Shown one piece after another: positions 1-64,000 of a DNA stretch of 64,000 nt. The stretch is from positions 3,146,902 to 3,210,901 of the forward strand of contig OX030960.1 of NCBI GenBank assembly GCA_943735955.1, in the 5' to 3' direction. Within the stretch, counting starts at the first letter, position 1; the number at the start of each line of letters is the position of its first letter. Both the position numbers and the translations under genes were made by a program. This stretch comes from Piscicola geometra. Its lineage: Eukaryota > Annelida > Clitellata > Hirudinida > Piscicolidae. Under the pieces are notes generated by a model. That model did no database searches and was not told the DNA's origin. It saw only the letters and a program-made list of their open reading frames with translations.

Positions 1-95
1 CAGACAAAGAGAGTAAGAGAACCAGACAAAGAGAGTAAGAGAGACAGACAAAGGGAGTAAGAGAGACAGACAAAGAGAGTAAGAGAGACAGACAA
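1..95. repeat. 22-bp tandem repeat at window edge
   Basis: Four full copies and a partial copy of a purine-rich 22-bp unit that starts CAGACAAAGAGAGTAAGAGA, with one or two substitutions between copies. It continues off the left edge. No coding role is visible. Confidence 0.85.
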
Positions 96-103
96 GAGAA
101 GGT

Positions 104-2306
<2,203 letters not shown>

Positions 2307-2338
2307 TCTTCTAAACTCAATCGACAACAAAAATAAAG

Positions 2339-5300
2339 ATGGGAGATTACTTGACGTGTGGAGGATGCTGCAAGGAGTTTGCACTGAAGGATATAGAGCT
2401 GTTCATAGAGCACAAAAGCAGGAAAGAGTGTACTAAGGGTAATGATGAGTGCCGAGGAATGGGTTGTATTGAAGGGGATCAGGTTGAGAAGAATGCTGCA
2501 AGGAGTGAGGGAAATAGTGGTGCTGAGGCTTCGCTCTCGTCGAATCTATCATCCGTGCAGTTGGGTCACTTTACATTTCACACAACTGCTACAACACAGT
2601 TAGCGCCTCCCCAGCCGACAACAGCAACAACGCGCCATACAACGGAAGCTCTAGCAGCAACGAAATCTTGCAACCACCCGCCATCAAATAACAGTGTTAA
2701 TAATAATGTTATCGATACAAATAACTACACAAAAATGTCATCTCAACTTCCACAAAAGCCACAAAGCCACCCACAACAACCACTACACCAGCAAACACAC
2801 AGTCCACCACAACAACTTCTTCAACAAGAACCTTCTGAACTAATATGTTCCCTGTGTGGAGAATGTTTTCGCTCCTCGTGGCTTCTGATTGACCACGCTC
2901 AGCGTCAGCACAACTTGAACCTTGTTGTTACAGAAAAGTCACAAAACGGCACTAACATAGACTCAAATGCAAAAAATGCCGGTGACAAAACGTCTGAAAA
3001 TGATCGAAACAATGCCAAAAAAGAGAAAGAAAAGAACTTTTGGTACAGTGCTGTTACTCGACAAAGCTTAATCAGTTTAAGTTGCTCTTCACAGAGCACA
3101 CACAACTTGAAAATTGGTTTTAGAAGTAAAAATGGTTCAAAAAATTCTGAAACTGAAAGAAAAGTATACACACCACCACCACCACCACCACCACTGCATC
3201 GACAACTCCAACATGGTGTGACGTCAATCGAAGAAAATAACGGGGTATTTTATGAAAACGACAAACCTCAAGCCCCATCTTACAGGACATCAGAGTTTAG
3301 TTTGGAAAGTAGCTCAACGGAAGAAGAAGAAGAAGAAGAAAAGGAAGAGGATGATGTTGAAAATGTGCTTTGTAAAGTTGAGCCGGGGTTTAGTGGAAGG
3401 GATGGGAGGAAAGTGGATGACAATGCAAGTCATATGGAACAAGGCCACTGTAGAGTGAAGGAAGGGGAAGGAAATGTTGAAGGAAGAAAGAGGACTGGAT
3501 CTCAAAGTTTCACTTCTTCATCAGTACCACGTGAGCCAAACGATCGCCTAAATCTGCACGACCAAACAGCAAGATCCGCTTTCGTACGCATCCACCAGCG
3601 GAGTGCTTATGATGATGATCGTCTCTTGAGCCAACCTGCCTCAGGTGCCCATTCATCCCACAATGCACCCATCTTTGCTGGAATGCTGAATGGAAACAAG
3701 TTGTCCCAAATGTTTCCACTCACTTCCTTTCCTCTCACTCCTGCCTCTTCCATCTCTCAAGACGTCTGTTCCAGAAGACTGATGCAGCTAGCAGGCCACA
3801 AGAGCCTCCCTCCCAGCCACCCCCTCAGCCAATTCGACGCCAAAGTCGCTTCCTTCAGCTCCACGCATAAGTACATAGAACAGTTGACAAAGCTGCAACA
3901 GCACTACAACCCTATCGAGCACCAGCAACCCTTCTCCACCCATCCTTCACTGCTGCAGTCCCTCTTCAGAGAACAGTGCCTCGTCTGCAGGAAGGTCTTC
4001 TACCACCCTCACATCCTCGCCAAGCACTACCGTGAAGTTCATTCAGTGGAGGTTTCGTCTCTCTCACTCCAAGCACATGAGCCTCTTGTGAGACGAGAAA
4101 GTGGCTTGTTCGAGTTGTCTCACCTCACTTCGGCTTTCCTGCCTCCCTTCTATCAACGACACTATTCAAGAGTTCATGAGGAAGAAGACGATGAAGACAA
4201 GGAGATTTCGTCGACAAGTAGCAACCACCTCAAAGCTGCCCCTAATGACAACGACTCTAAGCACGAATCTTCATCGACAAGCATCAATGCCAAATTCAGT
4301 CACAGCACCAAGAAGCCATCGTCTGCCAACAGTTTCCTTTCTGAAGTCAGAGAGAGGAAGGATGAAGACAGGCATTCCAACGACGACGACGATAACGTAT
4401 GCGTCGATTACAACGACCACAAGAGAAGGTTCCAGAAGCAATCCACACAAAATACAGAGTCCTCTCCATCCTCTTCATCCAACACTCCTTCACCGCTTCT
4501 TTCCATCACTTCTTCACCTCGACTCACAAAAAGACCCAGACTCGAGCACGGTAGCAATGCAGACAGAACTGATGCCAACAACGGAGATCCAACAGAACAA
4601 GCTCAGAGACACTCTTCAGCAGAATCTTCACTCAACCGGTCTTCTCCGTACCAAGTCCTCTCCAACCCTTCCTCATCTCTCACCTTCCCTTCCACTTATT
4701 CCTATTCTCCCCTCTCCAACATCCATTCTTGCGCTACCACTTCCTTTTCAGTTTCTCAGCTTTTGGCGCCTTCTTTGAGCATGATGGCGTCTTCGGTCTT
4801 GAAAAAAAGAAACGATACGTGTGAATTCTGCGGAAAAGTATGAGACAACCTATATAATATACATTCTTTATTTTCGGTCATATTTAATTAAAACGAGTTG
4901 CTATATTTATCATTGATTTATATTTCATTTACTACAAACGCCCCCCCCTCCAAGGTCTTCAAGAACTGCAGCAATCTCACGGTACACAGACGTTCGCACA
5001 CGGGGGAGAAGCCCTACAAGTGTCCCCACTGCCACTACGCATGCGCCCAGTCCAGCAAGATCACCAGACATCTCAAAACGCATGGCATTCTTCCAGCCGG
5101 ACAGTCCAAGTACAGCAAGTACAACCGCTCCTTCACCTTCTCAGACCTCCAAATGGCATCAAAAGAGTCTCATTCAATATCAATGAACTTTTCACTTGAG
5201 AAATCCTCAACTAGTGCTGATACCTCGCAAAGGTTTGATCTTAAACAGGCAACCGAGCATGCTACAACTTCTTCAGTCACTTTGTCAGAATCTTCTGAGA

Positions 5301-5374
5301 AGGCAACGTCACCAAGCGGAATAAGCTCACAAGTGATCACAGTCGCTCCAGATGCAAACAATGAAATATTTTGA
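2339..5374 (+). CDS. BCL11: BCL11-like C2H2 zinc-finger transcription factor
   Basis: Two exons, 2339-4837 and 4955-5374, with a 117-bp GT-AG intron in phase 0 and 972 codons in all. The product should be a nuclear sequence-specific regulator. Residues 5-31 match the BCL11 N-terminal CCHC finger (C7, C10, H25, C31; core FIEHK). A C2H2 finger begins near residue 170 (CSLCGECF...HAQRQH), and the BCL11 motif SRRLMQLAG is near residue 480. A divergent finger (CLVCRKVF) begins at residue 547. A finger pair crosses the intron (CEFCGKV, then [20 protein letters not shown]) and matches BCL11 fingers 4-5. Finger 6 and a canonical finger 2-3 pair are not seen. The start is chosen because the exon beginning at 2307 has an in-frame TAA at 2312-2314, so coding cannot extend upstream in this exon. 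The linkers are rich in Ser, Asn and acidic residues. Family is certain; the exact 5' structure is inferred. Confidence 0.88.
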
Positions 5375-5601
5375 TCGCTTATATCATATTTTTCAGGTTT
5401 TAGTGTAAATGTTAGCATTTAAATAGGTTTACTATTTTAAAACTAGTTTCGCATAGTAGTCTTTTTATTGGGTAAGCTTTCTACCAATTTTTTGCTTATT
5501 TAACCCATTTCATAAAGTGCCTAAGAACTCGTTTGCCTTGAAAAAAATGCCTTAGAACTTTTCATGTTTTTATAATATATAATTGCAAGCTTTATTCCTT
5601 T

Positions 5602-5607
5602 AATAAA
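5602..5607 (+). promoter_or_regulatory. Candidate polyadenylation signal, BCL11-like gene
   Basis: AATAAA about 230 bp past the stop codon, in AT-rich sequence between two convergent genes. Confidence 0.4.
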
Positions 5608-5726
5608 AAATATTTCATTTATTTATAGAGGAAAAAATTAAAACCATTAAAAAGTTTATTTAATGGATAATCAAAATGCGTTATTCCATGATGAAAGAAG
5701 AATCGATAAATAAGTTACGTATGAAA

Positions 5727-5732
5727 TTTATT
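5727..5732 (-). promoter_or_regulatory. Candidate polyadenylation signal, ATP5MK
   Basis: AATAAA on the minus strand, 18 bp past the ATP5MK stop codon. This would give a very short 3' UTR. Confidence 0.45.
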
Positions 5733-5750
5733 TCATGACTTGTAATTAAC

Positions 5751-6104
5751 TTATTTCTTCACATCTTCCACCTCCTTCTTTCCTCCAAACAGCTTGCTCA
5801 TTGCATATATGCCAAAGAGTGTTCCATAGGTGGCTACCACAAACTGCAGATGTTAAAATATTTAATTAGTAAAACATAATGATGCATGATGCTTAACCAA
5901 CTATTAGTTGATTTTGCATCAATATGATTGATAATGATAAGTATCCACATTGATTAATAATAAATAGAACAGTAAAAAAACAGAAAACATGAAATTGAAA
6001 ATATTAACGTTGAATCTTCCTCTGAGAGTGTAAGAATTAAAGTATTTTCTCCAGCCACTGAAGTTGTAGTTGGGATCATTCTCAGACACAAATCCTCCTG
6101 ACAT
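5751..6104 (-). CDS. ATP5MK: ATP synthase membrane subunit k (DAPIT/USMG5)
   Basis: Two exons on the minus strand, 6104-6009 and 5843-5751, with a phase-0 intron and 62 codons. The family is a small single-pass subunit of mitochondrial F1Fo ATP synthase in the inner membrane, which supports complex stability and dimerisation. The core KYFNSYTLRGRFN in exon 1, followed by FVVATYGTLFGIY in exon 2, is the family signature, including the hydrophobic membrane segment. A lysine-rich tail follows (SKLFGGKKEVEDVKK). Length is close to the usual 58 residues or so. The open frame that runs past 6009 into the intron is not coding. The gene is divergent from USP32 (475 bp between start codons) and convergent with the BCL11-like gene. 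Confidence 0.9.
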
Positions 6105-6578
6105 TTCTACAACTGTAGTAATTTTATTTGAAAAAAGATGAGATAAATGGAAAATAAAAAGCTTCTGAACATTTTTAAAGAAAACTAAAGAATTACTGGC
6201 AGCGATAATGAACTAAACTAAATTATTTTACAAAATGTCTTGCTTGAAAGAAATAAAACAGTTAAATAATTTTTAAATAATGCAATAAGTTTTAAAACAC
6301 TTCAATAGATGAATATAAAACATTATAAATAGTAACCTTGAAAAAATTAACTTTAAAATCTTCGCAGAAACGAAATGTGAATAAAAACGAACTTTTAACC
6401 TCATGTAAGAATTATGCAAATAATTACTAACTTTATTTTAAAAAATTATAATTAATTAAATTTTTTAAATATTGTTTTTAGAATTAAAATGAATATTTAG
6501 TCCATTTAAAAGTAGATGAGTCTTTAAATACACCAAGTTAATTTCAAAAATGATTCTGAAATAATTATACGATCTTAA
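6105..6578. promoter_or_regulatory. Divergent intergenic region of ATP5MK and USP32
   Basis: AT-rich 474-bp gap between the ATG of ATP5MK (minus) and the ATG of USP32 (plus). It must hold both 5' UTRs and probably a shared promoter, unless an upstream non-coding exon exists. I see no clear TATA or initiator pair. Confidence 0.4.
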
Positions 6579-33198
<26,620 letters not shown>

Positions 33199-34685
33199 TT
33201 GTTCTTGTTGTTTCGAAGGGGGATTAATTGATTTAGATAGTTAATTAATTGGAAGATTTAAATCAACTGAAATCTCATGATTTGGAAAATTTTAATCTAT
33301 TTGTGTAGTTTAGGCTAATTGTGTTCACCAGCATCATTATCATCAGCAGCAGCATCATCATCATTATCATCATCAGCATTATCGTCATCATCATCATCAT
33401 CATTTTCTTCATCATCATCATTATCATCATCATTATCATCATCATCGCCGTCAATCAAGAAGCTTTGACACATTCAGGAAGTATATTTTGCCTAAAGTAT
33501 TGAAAGAAATCTTGTTAGCGATTCTATTTTCACTTCTGTCAGTTTACCAACCTCCTAATGTTGTTGTCGAATTTCAACGAATCAATTTAATTTTTTTTTA
33601 CATTTAAAATTATTTTATTATTATTTATTTTTCATCTTTTATTTTCATCATTTCAATATTTTTTACATTTTTGTTTAATTTTCTCGCGCATCCATCCTCG
33701 TTCACTAAATTATAGTTGATAACAGCAGACGTCACTGAGCTTTCCATTTTGGAGCATTTTCATAAGTGGCAATCTGGCTTTTAAAATCACAAGAGAATGC
33801 TACGAGTACTAACCAATCAAAATATTTAAATATTTTCTGTATGTTAACTTATTTCATATCTTAAAGCAACATATATTTTCGTGTATTATTTATATTTTTG
33901 ATATTTTAACACTTGTTTCTTAATGCTCTTTAAATATTCAGTGACTTTTTGCTTCGTATTTGAAGACTAAAATGATTGTTGAATGATCGATACGTGGATA
34001 ATCGTGCAATGGCGAATTCTTTTTGGTATTGTGATTGAGTAATTGAATTATTAAATCTAATGAATGATTGAGTACCTGCTAATTGAAATATTAAATCTAA
34101 TGAATGATTGAGTACCTGCTAATTGAATTATTAAATCTAATGAATGATTGAGTACCTGCTAATTGAATTATTAAATCTAATGAATGATTTCAGATTAATA
34201 AACTACGGTTTATGTCGAGTTTTCACTTCAATAACATCTTGATGTGGATTTATTCAATCAGAGAAATTAAGTTGGTGGAATGACAGTAAAACACCTATTC
34301 TTTAATCAAACCTTATTATACAATGGTAATTTATAACTTATTCACATGGTATTTGATAATTTATAATTATATTTTCCAAATCTAATTGAGTTTTTTATTT
34401 ATATTGATTTAAAAAATAAATTAGGCAGTTTAAAATTTTTGTAATGGAATTCGCTTTTTGTTAAGCTTTTCTCTGTCTTGCGGTTATATTTCTAACTGGT
34501 TTAGTTCCCGTTGTTTTATATTTTTTGAATATTAAACATTAAGGAAATTCACAAGTATTAGTTTTTATTAATAAGTAAACTTCAATTTTGTTCATTTATT
34601 TTTATTATCACTCATAACCAAATTAATATATGAATATGTGAAAAAAAATTCATGCAATATTATCAATTTATTACGTTTAATAGAA
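33199..34685. other. USP32-DDX19 intergenic region
   Basis: AT-rich. It holds a TCATCA triplet run (about 33330-33450) and a 40-bp tandem repeat (34040-34189). I see no conserved coding exon. It must contain the USP32 3' UTR and the DDX19 promoter. Confidence 0.6.
34040..34189. repeat. 40-bp tandem repeat upstream of DDX19
   Basis: Nearly four copies of a 40-bp unit (TTAAATCTAATGAATGATTG plus AGTACCTGCTAATTGAATTA), almost identical. They lie about 500-650 bp before the DDX19 start codon. Confidence 0.9.
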
Positions 34686-37600
34686 ATGGAAGAAGATTGG
34701 GGAGCTTTAGTGAAAAGGAAAGAAGAAGAGTTAGCTAAAAAGGTTTTTTCCTAATTCCTCAAAAAATTTTTAAATAAAAATATTATTATTATATGCATTT
34801 AAATTATTAAATTTTAAAGACTGCAGAGTTGAAGTTAGTTGCAGCTGAGGAGAAGGAGAAAGAAGAGTCTCCCACGAAGGCTGGTGGTGGCGATGCTGGT
34901 CAGGAGCAGAAGTCGCCCAGCAAGGAAGAGGAAACCGACGAGGCTCCAGGTTTAGTTATTATTTAATTATTATAACATATTTTTTATCGATTGAATTAAA
35001 TTAAGGCTCCAGATTTTCGATCAATTTTAACTTTATTTGAATTTTTGTAAAATTAAATCAAATAGAATTAAACTTTTCAAAAATGTTTCTACCAGCCTCT
35101 AAAGCGGAAATTTCGTTGTTGAACAAGCTACTGCGCTCGCACCTGATCACCACCAAGAACGACATTGAGATCCTGCGCAAAGATCCCAACTCGCCCCTCT
35201 TCTCCATTAAATCCTTCGAGAAACTTCAGCTGTAAGATCACTCCTTGCTTATGTAAAAGCAGTTCTGTATAAAGGATATAAATATTTGAGAGTATTTTTT
35301 TTATAAAACTAGTTTTATTTAAAAGTATTTTTCATAATTATTTTGATCACAAATATTTGTAAAAATTTCAAAATACAATAACATAATAATCATCTCAAGC
35401 TGTCCACCCTCAACCCTCCTCCAACACCCACCTCGGCAGCAAGAGCGAACTGCTGCAGGGCATTTACGAGATGGGCTTCAACGCCCCCTCAAAGATCCAG
35501 GAAACTGCACTGCCCAGTCTACTCGCTGAGAAGTCATTTGTCTTTTCATCATCAGCATCACCACAACTATCATCATCACTATCACCGCCACCACAATTAT
35601 CATTTTTATCACCACCACCCATACCACCACCACCAAAACTATCATAATCTTCACCACCATAATCATCACCACAACTATCATCACCACCCCTACACCTCTG
35701 ACACACACACACACACACACACACACAGGCCAGTGAACATGATCGCGCAGTCGCAGAGTGGCACGGGCAAGACTGCAGCCTTTGTGCTGACAATGCTCTC
35801 GCGCGTCGACATCAGCTTGCCCCATCCCCAGGTGCTTGTCTGAACATTTAATCATTGTCGTCATTTAATGTGAGGATTAATCACCCTAGTGGTTAACTAA
35901 TTATTTATAACGTTCCATCAAGAGTCCCACCCCACTCTCCCACCCAACCCACCTTGCCAGTGCATCTGTCTGACCCCCACATACGAGCTGGCCTTGCAGA
36001 TAGGCGAAGTGACCGAGAAGATGGGCAAGTATATGGCGGGCCTCGAGATCGGTTACGCCGTCAGGGGAGTCTTGGTGGCTAGTCACACCCCCCTCTCGCA
36101 GCACATCATCATCGGCACACCTGGCACGATGATCAACTGGTGTTTCAACAAGCGGGTGCTGGACATGAGGAATGTCAAGGTGTTTGTGTTGGACGAGGCT
36201 GATGTGATGATCGACAAGGAGGGCTACTTGGAGCAGTCGGTCAGGCTCAAGAAGTGAGTGGTTTGTGCTGCTGCTGCTGGTGGTGGTGCTTTTGTTTGAA
36301 GTGAATGTGGTTTTTATGTTTGTTTCCTGATGGTTATGTGGTTTTTTGTTTTCTGATGGTTATGTGGTTTTTTATTTGTTTTCTGATGGTTATGTGGTTT
36401 TTTGTTTGTTTTCTGATGGTTATGTGGTTTTTTGTTTGTTTTCTGATGATTATGTGGTTTTTTTGTTTTTTTCTGGTGGTTATGTGGTTTTGTGGCTGTG
36501 GTTGTCTTCTTGACGTGTGATGCCTGGAATGGAATGAGTTTGATGGGAAAGATTTGTATCATGTTCCAATACCAATCTACAACTACTTCGCTACATCAAG
36601 CCTCACCACTATAACGTCCATACCACGCCCTGTCACTATAACTAACCTTCCACACCTCACAACACCTCCCTCCATCATACCACACTTCACAACATCTTCC
36701 TCCACCATACCACGCCTCACAACACCTCCCTCCACCATACCACACCGCCACACCTCACCACCCATGACACAGGCAACTGCGGCCAGACTGCCAACTGCTC
36801 CTCTTCTCGGCCACCTACGACGACGAAGTGATGCGATTCGCCAACGGCATCATCTCCAATCCCATGGTGATTCGGCTGCGGAGGGAGGAAGAGAGTCTGT
36901 CGAACATCAAGCAGTTTTATATAGAGTGCCAAGACGAACACTCCAAGTTCAAGGCCTTATGCAACATCTACGCAGCCGTCACGATCGGCCAGACGATGAT
37001 TTTCTGCAAGGTGGGTTGTTGTTCTTGTGGTTGTTTGTTTTTTTCCGTGGTGTTGGGTGTTTGTAGTTGTGTTATCAGTTATGTTTTAAATATTCTATTG
37101 TTGTTTTGATAGTGGTGATGCTGTTAGTGGTTGTGATAGTAGTTGTCTTCTTTTCTTCCTTCAGACGAGAAAGACCACCAATTGGCTGACTGAGATGATG
37201 GCCCGGGAAGGACATGCCGTAAGCATCATCATCACCGTCATCATCCTCGTTATCATTATCATCATCATCATCGTCGGCATCATTATCATCATCATCATCC
37301 TCGTTATCATTACCATCATTATCATCATCATCATCATCGTCGGCATCATTATCATCATCTTCGTTATCATTATCATCATCATCATCATCGTCGGCATCAT
37401 CATCATCATCATTCGACAGGTGGCTCTGTTGTCAGGCGAGTTAACTGTGGAACAGAGAGCTTCAGTCATCAACAGGTTTGTGTGTGTGTATGTGTGTATG
37501 CGTGTGTGTGCATGTATGCATGCATGTATGCGTGTGTGTGTGTGTGGCTGCGTGTCTGTACGCACATTAAAAACACACATGTGGCGTGACGACAGGTTCA

Positions 37601-38596
37601 AGGAGGGCAAGGAGCGTGTTCTGATCACGACGAACGTGTCAGCGAGAGGTTAGGGCACTTGAGCGCTTATCACTCGATCATTCATGGTTCAGTTTACCGT
37701 AGTTTCATCACGATGGGGGAAACATATTGAAAACGACTATAATATTTGTTCAAAACGGACTTTTACTTCGCCTATTCACCCGTTTTCAATGAAAATCATT
37801 TTTAACTTGGAACTCTCGCCACAACCTAACCCTTCTCCACTACCATTACATATTCAGCGTCTCAGTTGCTTGTCTCGGCGCTATATTAAATAAACATCAT
37901 CATCACAATAATAATAATTATTATTATAATAATATTTATAATTATAATAATAATTATTATAATTATTACGTCTCCATCATCATTAACATCATCATCAGGC
38001 ATAGACGTAGAGAACGTCACGATGGTGGTGAACTTCGACCTACCGACCGACACAATGATGAGGGTCGACTTCGAGACGTACCTGCATCGCATCGGGAGGA
38101 CCGGCAGGTGAGGGGGGGGGGGGAGAAAGGATGAGGTGGGGGGGGGGGGGAGAAAGGGTGAGGTGGGGGGGAGGGTGATGGTGGAGGTGGGGGGAGGGAA
38201 GGAGAGGGGGTGATGGTGGGGGGGGGAGAGGGGTGATGGCAATGCTTTAGAAGAGGATGATGGTTGTGGTGGGAGAGGGGTAAAGATGCTACGGAGGGGG
38301 GCAAATGGAAAGTGAGAAGATTTAAGCTGGTTTTAGGTGTTTGGTACTTGTTTTTAGATGCAAAAAATAATAATAATAAACACATAAACAAACACACATA
38401 AAAATTAATAAACACATAAAAAATACACAAACAAAAAAGATACAAAAAATACACGCAAGACAAACACACACACACAAATGTCAGGTTCGGCAAGAAAGGC
38501 CTGGCGATAAACATGATCGACACTGAAGCCTCGATGCAGATGATGAGGGCCATTAAGGCTCACTTCGGTAATTGTTGTTGTTAATGTTGTTGTTGA

Positions 38597-38627
<31 letters not shown>

Positions 38628-38812
38628 TTGGTGCTTGTTGTAGCTGTTCAGGCTCACTTCGGTAATTGTTGTTGTTAATGTTGTTGTTGTGGTTGATATG
38701 GTGCTTGTTGTAGTTGTTGTTATGATGATGTTTTCAACAACAACACCAAGGTCGCGAAATTTACAAACTAGACGCAGACGACCTTGACGAGATTGAACAG
38801 AAGTGTGGATGA
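34686..38812 (+). CDS. DDX19: DDX19/Dbp5 DEAD-box RNA helicase
   Basis: ATP-dependent RNA helicase of the cytoplasmic face of the nuclear pore, which remodels mRNPs during mRNA export. There are 13 exons: 34686-34742, 34820-34949, 35096-35231, 35440-35532, 35729-35831, 35961-36253, 36773-37010, 37165-37218, 37420-37475, 37596-37648, 37999-38107, 38485-38567, 38751-38812. All phases agree and the total is 488 codons, against 479 in human. The core motifs are intact: Q-motif GFNAPSKIQ, motif I SQSGTGKT (near 147-154), PTYELAL, GTPGT, DEAD at 251-254, [17 protein letters not shown] and HRIGRTGR, followed by the family C-terminus [11 protein letters not shown]. The N-terminus is acidic and lysine-rich, as usual. 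The exon 4 donor (GTCATT) is weak but is the only one that keeps frame. The gene is complete, probably single-copy and functional. Confidence 0.94.
36305..36492. repeat. 30- to 36-bp repeat in DDX19 intron 6
   Basis: About five to six copies of a TTTGTTTTCTGATGGTTATG plus TGGTTTTT unit, beginning about 50 bp after the donor of exon 6. Confidence 0.85.
38557..38722. repeat. Tandem duplication of the exon 12 splice donor in DDX19
   Basis: The segment GGCTCACTTCGGTAATTGTT, which spans the end of exon 12 and its donor (38557-38576), is repeated at 38651-38670, 94 bp downstream. The following GTT-rich intron sequence is duplicated too. The second copy preserves a complete GTAATT donor context. 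Confidence 0.85.
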
Positions 38813-40698
38813 CATTTTTATTATTTTTTTTTGTTTTATTTTTATCATTATTAGTAGTATTATTAAGATCATTAGTATTAACATTGTCACCTTTAAAATA
38901 ATAATTATTATTATCCTTTTTATCATAATCATTCTATATTTATTGTCAATCAACCACCGAATGTATATGACGAATATACATTATTTAAACACACTCCACA
39001 TTTCGTACAACTTTATGAATGAACAAAATATGCTTTAGAGTTTCGTGTTGGTTTTGTATGTTAATCGTTGCCAAGTCCTTCGAAGACAACAACAAATTCC
39101 ATAAAAAAGCAGATGCTTTGAAACGAATAAGAGGTAATTGTGAATATCATATTATTTTAATTATTATTTCATTTTATTTATTTAACTCAGTAATTATTTA
39201 TTTATATTAGTTGCTTATTTAATCTAATTAATTATTATTTCTTATTTATTAGTTAATTCTATTAATTAATTGTTTTACTCCAATTAGTATGAGGTTGAGA
39301 GTAACACATAACGAGTTCAATAACGATCAAAGCAGTGTTTTAGTGCGGTGGTCTGTGGTGGTGGTGGATGCGTGTGTGAGCGTGGACGTTCCATCTAAAA
39401 TGTACCCTAGAATCTAGGCAGCAATAGAATACAATAATCTTGTATTTTATTGTATTGTATTTTACTGTATTGTAGTCTAGTGTTTTGTATTGTATCTAGT
39501 CTTTATGAATATGTAGAATTGAGGTGTGCAACATTGCAACATTTGTTGATGCAGTTAAGCGAGAAGTTTACACATGCGATTGTTGAGTAAAGAGATTGTA
39601 AAAGGTAAATCATCAAAACGTCGAAGTCATCAAATCAATCCAATGGATTTCTGAGTCTTTCATCAAGTGATTCAGTCTTCAATAGTTTAAAGAGCAGCAT
39701 GCAATGTAGATTACCTTTGATTTAAATTAATTTGAAGTTTGCAAGAAAGTCTCATATATTACATTAAAAATTTGCATATTTGATTGTAAAAGAAATTTTA
39801 AGAAGTGATTTGATAATAAGAAGATTTAGAGATGAGTGGGCGGTGTCGAGGTGTGACTAGACCGTGCAATAAGTTGGAAACGATTAAATCTTTTAAATAC
39901 CATGTTACAAGTTTATGCCATTCATTTGAATATGAATAAACATAAATATTGTACGTTTAATTAAATGTATAATTTCAAAAATTTCAAAGTCGAGGCAACA
40001 GTAGCAACAACCATAACACTTGCAACAACAACAAAAGTATCATCATGTTACTCATTACAATCATCAATACTTTAATCATAATCATAATCATCCACATCAT
40101 AATCATCATCAGCATAATAAATATCATGATTAAAAATGTACAATTTCAAAAACTTTTCAATAAATATCTCGGAGTTAATGAGGTGCACTCGGGGATGCAT
40201 GGGTGATGGATGTTGTGGTGGGAGGGTGGGTGTTGTTGGGGGAGGGGAAGGTTAGCAAAAGGCCATTCTTGATCATTTAAGTATTTTCTACTTCGTACTA
40301 CTACTGCATATACTGTTACTAACTATAGATGTCTTATTACAAACAAATAGGATACTTAAGAAAATGTAGTAGATGAAATTATTTTTAAGGGTTACTGGTT
40401 AGTCTAGTAGTTGGAATAAAATATAATATCTATATATTTTATTTATTTATTTGTTTTATGAAAATAGATTGTTGCAAAAGTACATCGAATAGCCTCTAAT
40501 GCACAAAAACAATGAAGTGAATGTCGTGCAAAAGAGCAGTAAATGAAATTCAAAAGAGTAATACTGGGAAGTTTTCAGTGTTTCACGAACAATTTACACA
40601 GCTGGTCTTCATAAAATATAGAGATATTCAATATATACAACTTGTAACAAAAGTTTAGCATCAAAATATAATCACTAAACTGACTGATTCACAAGTTT
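38813..40698. other. DDX19-FNDC3 convergent intergenic region
   Basis: AT-rich, between the 3' ends of two convergent genes. I found no exon with conserved coding sense. It should contain both 3' UTRs. A TTTATT cluster near 40437-40452 could supply FNDC3 polyadenylation signals on the minus strand. Confidence 0.5.

Positions 40699-64000
<23,302 letters not shown>

Noticed and set aside
35538..35843. DDX19 exon 5 read as a longer exon including the TCATCA run
   Set aside because: The helicase alignment and the CACAG acceptor place exon 5 at 35729. The triplet run is intron 4.

Overview
This is a metazoan, probably bilaterian invertebrate, nuclear window. The evidence is intron-rich genes with GT-AG introns and five recognisable animal proteins: a BCL11-type zinc-finger factor, ATP synthase subunit k (DAPIT/USMG5), USP32, DDX19 and FNDC3. 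It also has tRNA-derived repeats and hAT-type transposons, and an unusually high load of simple repeats and minisatellites. The sequence does not let me name the phylum. Most long open frames in the window are repeats (CA, CTA, GATG, 15-bp and longer units) or single exons of the genes below. All exon coordinates were read by eye, by matching conserved protein segments, splice sites and codon phase. Each multi-exon model closes in one frame over its whole length.

Layout: 1-2306 is low-complexity upstream sequence. 2339-5374 (+) is a two-exon BCL11-like gene. 5751-6104 (-) is a two-exon ATP5MK gene, divergent from USP32. 6579-33198 (+) is a complete 33-exon USP32 gene of about 1832 codons, with introns filled by minisatellites, a hAT element (11812-13397), three tRNA-derived repeats and a second TIR element carrying its own ORF (29300-31287). 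34686-38812 (+) is a complete 13-exon DDX19/Dbp5 gene of 488 codons. 40699 to the right edge (-) is FNDC3, 26 exons seen, 1791 codons, with the 5' end outside the window. It contains a 3.5-kb array of 15-bp units, a 540-bp TAG tract and a second hAT copy (61613-63213).

The genes do not form a pathway. USP32 is a membrane-anchored deubiquitinase, DDX19 an mRNA-export helicase, FNDC3 a tail-anchored fibronectin-III protein, ATP5MK a mitochondrial ATP-synthase subunit and BCL11 a transcription factor. The striking features are genomic. Tandem repeats often start at a splice donor or run into an acceptor, low-complexity peptides are inserted inside conserved folds, and all three TIR elements sit in CA-rich tandem repeats, two of them with clean 8-bp target duplications.
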